Shown here one piece after another: positions 8,429-11,149 of a stretch of DNA of 11,149 nucleotides. A program made the translations under genes and the position numbers. Under the pieces are notes generated by a model. It made no database searches. It saw nothing but the letters and a program-made list of their open reading frames with translations, and was not told the DNA's origin. This DNA is from Larix sibirica (lineage: Eukaryota; Streptophyta; Pinopsida; Pinales; Pinaceae), in the NCBI GenBank assembly GCA_004151065.3, contig NWUY0300063708.1, forward strand, positions 15,089-26,237. Direction: 5' to 3'. The first letter of the stretch is position 1, and every line of letters begins with the position of its first letter.

Positions 8429-8688
8429 ATTAAAACTTATAGATCACATAACCCTAAATCCTATATTACCATGTACATAATCCTTATAACTCCTATAATT
8501 CTCAACTCTTAAAATTAATTCCTAAATATTAACCTCTATATTCCCTTTCCTTCCCTAACACTTGAACCGTATAACCCTTAAACAATAACTCATTAACTCA
8601 TGAGAACCCTTGGCACATAACCATAACAATCACTTCTTTTAAATCCCTGTAATACCTATAAAATCAATAACTCCTAATTATTATAAAC

Positions 8689-8907
8689 CATAGAAACCAT
8701 AACACAAGTTTAGCCTCTAAACTGTATACTCCATAACCCTAATAATCCCTAGTAATCTTAATACCCTTACCCCCTTGGTGCTTATAAACCCTATCTTATA
8801 AAAATTATAATTTTTCAACTCTACCATTGTAACATATAATCCCTATAACCTTTAACTCATTTATACTCTACTTTCTAACCCTATAACTTGCAATCCATGT
8901 ATGCCTA
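8689..8907 (+). repeat. About 220-nt direct repeat, copy C
   Basis: The copy aligns with 9304-9524 at an offset of 615-617 nt. Shared blocks include CATAGAAACCATAACAC, GCTTATAAACCCTATC, TTGTAACATATAA and CTATAACCTTTAACTCATTT. Identity is roughly 80-85% by eye. The similarity may run on a little further into an AGAA-AATAAA stretch. Confidence 0.8.
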
Positions 8908-8995
8908 ACATGCGTAACATCTAGAAGAAATAAAGCCCATAATCCATAAACCATATAATCTTCACAATATTAACTATTACAATATTATGATGTAA

Positions 8996-9295
8996 TTCGT
9001 TTTGGTTAAACAACTGTCATTATTGGTTATTATGAAAGAGAAAATGTGATAATTTGGAGGCCATGGGTGATGTGTTGTCACGTCGATCTCATGAAGTGGG
9101 TGTCAAAATGATAGCACTAACATCTGCAACAACAATCCGTTATGTTGTCAAGTTTTTATAGTAATTTATGCTTTGCTTTGATATTTCATATCAACCACCA
9201 TTACAAAAGGGTCTCAATTGGCCATGTACAACAAGTGACTAATGGATAGACATTTGGCACATAGGGATGGTGGTATTGATGAAATAATTGGATAC
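8996..9295. other. Non-array island between array blocks 2 and 3
   Basis: About 300 nt of mixed composition, with G-containing sequence such as GGAGGCCATGGGTGATG near 9056. It separates two duplicated array segments. No open frame of note and no terminal repeats were seen. Confidence 0.5.
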
Positions 9296-9535
9296 TCTAT
9301 AACTCATAGAAACCATAACACCTTTAACCTCTAAATTATATACTCTATAATCCTAATAATCCATAGTAATTCCTAATACCCTTATCATCCTTAATGCTTA
9401 TAAACCCTATCTCATAAAAATAATAAACTTTCAACCCTATCACTTGTAACATATAACCTCTATAACCTTTAACTCATTTACACTATACTTGCTAAACCTA
9501 TAACCTACAATCCCTATATGCCTAGAATAAATAAC
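9296..9535 (+). repeat. Degenerate C-rich array, block 3
   Basis: This block is nearly all the copy D duplication of 8689-8907. It has the same unit style and the same lack of G on the plus strand. It ends at the AGAATAAATAAC stretch, after which composition becomes plain AT-rich. Confidence 0.65.
9304..9524 (+). repeat. About 220-nt direct repeat, copy D
   Basis: Partner of 8689-8907, with 221 against 219 nt and only small gaps. Together with the 84-nt pair it shows segmental duplication within the array family. Confidence 0.8.
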
Positions 9536-10203
9536 AAGGAAATAGATGTAAAGCAGCTAGTCCCTGCTTTAGAAAATAAATAAATGTTTTGTTTAAATAA
9601 TAAGTTAAATTAATTTTTTTTATTAAAAAGGGAATAAATGAATTGAAATTAAAGAAAATATTTAGTATATATGAATTTGTGATAGTTATTTTTCCAAAAT
9701 CATATTGTCAATATTAAATTGATTACAAATTATTAATTTTATTTTGGAGGTTAACGATATCTTCACTAACTTTGTAGAAAAAAAGTACCAGAATGTGGGT
9801 GTAACTATGCATAAACCATGTGGCCCAACACTCACGACATAGAAGCAACTTAAATTTCCCGTTTGCAATAAAATCTGCATATGAAACTAAATAATCTAGA
9901 CCTATATATTATGACCCTCCCTTTGATGAGAGGGCAATTCGTATCCTTTCTGCAAGATGGTAATGCTCCCCTAGACACTTATAGGCCTAGGGTAAGCTAA
10001 TAAATGCACAATAGGCCAACACCATGGGATAATGGGGACTTATTTCCTATTATGACATCACTATAGTTTTAATCTCAATTATTCAATTTTTTATGGTTTT
10101 TAAAATATGATTATACTCTAATTAATTTTGTGCATTGAAATTTGTAAAATTCAAATTTTCATTCAATCAACCAAAAATATTAAAATTACAATTTCAGAAA
10201 CAG

Positions 10204-10228
10204 TCAATCAATTTCAATATTTGATTGA
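10204..10228. repeat. Small hairpin
   Basis: TCAATCAA and TTGATTGA form a perfect 8-bp stem with a 9-nt loop in AT-rich sequence. A function is not apparent. Confidence 0.4.
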
Positions 10229-10408
10229 AACACAATGAGACAAATGTGAATGCAAATAATTGTTATATTTTTTAAATGGAAAACAAACCCGTTCTGACAC
10301 AACTGTCTTTGGGAACCAAATTAATTTGACAACAATATGGCACTGCAAATTTCAATGAATATGCTCTTAGTCAATGATAGACTCTATCTCCATGCTCAAT
10401 GAAATAAT

Positions 10409-10420
10409 TGCATGCATGCA
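10409..10420. promoter_or_regulatory. RY-type palindrome
   Basis: TGCATGCATGCA is a perfect 12-nt palindrome containing CATGCATG, the core bound by B3-domain seed regulators of plants. No gene lies downstream in the window, so it is most likely a chance occurrence. Confidence 0.25.
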
Positions 10421-10776
10421 AACAAAGTGTCGTATGGTGATGCTTTGCATGAGACACACATAGTTTCTACTCACACTAAAGCTGGATTCTCACAATACAA
10501 CTAGAGTTTATGCAAATCACTACACCTACAGTTCATGCAAATAGTTAATGATGGGGCCTGTGAATCATGGAAAATCGAAATCAAGAAACAATTATAGCTA
10601 TAAACACATATTCTACTGAAACAATTATCATATCGTCAAGCATTGTCTTAGATGAGGATCTAAACCACTTGAAGTGAGCATTGGTCCTTGCCACAAATTT
10701 TCTTAAATGAGGAGATAAATACCTGCGACCTGTAGACTACTTTCCCACCCTCAATTTAACTTAACATTGGAATCTG

Positions 10777-10798
10777 AAGAAGTTCCTTGGAACTTCTT
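10777..10798. repeat. Perfect 10-bp inverted repeat with 2-nt centre
   Basis: AAGAAGTTCC-TT-GGAACTTCTT. It looks superficially like a heat-shock element because of the GAA/TTC blocks, but the spacing between blocks does not follow the nGAAnnTTCn rule. A short cruciform or decayed element end is equally possible. Confidence 0.5.
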
Positions 10799-11149
10799 TG
10801 TGGCTTTAGAGGAATTAATGAAAGATAACCTCATGGGCACATGATAGAATATTCTGAGGGCATTGGAAGATTATCTAATTTGATAGTGTTGCATCCAATA
10901 TTAGATCTACTCATTCTGGAACTGCCTTCAGCTATTTGTTTTGTGGTAACATCAGAACCCCCACGCCCCACTGCTCATCTCTTGTTAGCGCTAGAGGATG
11001 TCTTATGACTGTAAACAGGACATTCCTAACACATTTTGAGTTTTGGGATTTTATTGGTGTGAAAATTTGTTAAGACTTATGAGTAGGTTTGTAGGGAAAG
11101 GTTACAAGGATGTGAAAATTGTTACGGAGAAAATGTCCTATGGCTTGGG

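Larger units (their letters stand above)
8157..8995 (+). repeat. Degenerate C-rich, G-poor short-unit array, block 2
   Basis: The unit style is the same as in block 1: CCTATAACACCTAAACC, ATAACCCTAATAATCCC and ATAATCCCTATAACC. G is scarce on the plus strand. One exact CCCTAAA (8452-8458) is present. The block shares an 84-nt duplication with block 1 (8345-8428) and a 220-nt duplication with block 3 (8689-8907), so the three blocks are parts of one amplified sequence family. No gene. Confidence 0.65.
9536..11149. other. AT-rich, apparently non-coding tail of the window
   Basis: From 9580 to 9730 the sequence is extremely AT-rich (AATTAATTTTTTTTATTAAA and similar), then mixed. The only longer frame (9686-9880, minus, 64 codons) shows no domain. 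No LTR border, tRNA or splice-supported exon could be recognised. Short inverted repeats are listed separately. Confidence 0.5.

Noticed and set aside
6393-8458. True telomeric repeat tract
   Set aside because: Exact CCCTAAA occurs only singly (for example 6393-6399, 7957-7963, 8452-8458) and never in tandem, so an authentic telomere or fresh interstitial telomere is not supported.
6342-9535. CRISPR-like array
   Set aside because: Repeats are degenerate, of irregular spacing and low complexity, and the setting is a plant-type nuclear genome.
9686-9880. 64-codon minus-strand open frame
   Set aside because: Short frame in AT-rich sequence, with no domain, no repeat context and no supporting signals.
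10777-10798. Heat-shock element
   Set aside because: GAA and TTC blocks are present, but their spacing does not follow the required alternating 5-nt units.

Overview
The window looks like intergenic, repeat-derived DNA from a large plant nuclear genome. A seed plant is likely, and a conifer or other gymnosperm is a guess from the style and age of the repeats. It is AT-rich, has no intact protein-coding gene and no recognisable tRNA or rRNA, and contains decayed plant-type retrotransposon signals. All open frames are short (under about 190 codons). Most lie antisense to, or across, the repeat structures.

Region 1 (about 100-5073) is an old LTR retrotransposon on the minus strand. Its two LTRs align (about 100-803 and 3691-5073). 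The polypurine tract (804-816), the initiator-Met-tRNA-type primer binding site (3677-3688), an LTR TATA box in each copy and a poly(A) signal are all in the expected order. The internal part is only about 2.9 kb. It keeps a Ty3/gypsy-type gag-pro junction and aspartic protease, with the catalytic Asp-Ser/Thr-Gly replaced by Glu-Phe-Val and an in-frame stop. No reverse transcriptase, RNase H or integrase could be read. The 3' LTR is cut short at the left side of the window.

Region 2 (5074-6341) is AT-rich spacer. It holds a very short stretch resembling the start of a Ty1/copia Gag, and at 5826 a sequence that looks like the 5' end of another plant LTR on the plus strand.

Region 3 (6342-9535) is the most unusual part. 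Three blocks (6342-7505, 8157-8995, 9296-9535) are made of degenerate short units resembling TATAAYCCYTAA, with almost no G on the plus strand. They are separated by unrelated islands and contain diverged longer direct duplications: 84 nt at 913-nt spacing, and about 220 nt at 615-617-nt spacing. A 222-bp element at 6727-6948, nearly palindromic along its whole length (a foldback MITE candidate), sits inside the first block.

Region 4 (9536-11149) is AT-rich and appears non-coding; only a few perfect inverted repeats stand out.

Nothing here works together as a functional gene system. The window is best read as layered, decayed mobile elements plus an unusual strand-asymmetric degenerate array.
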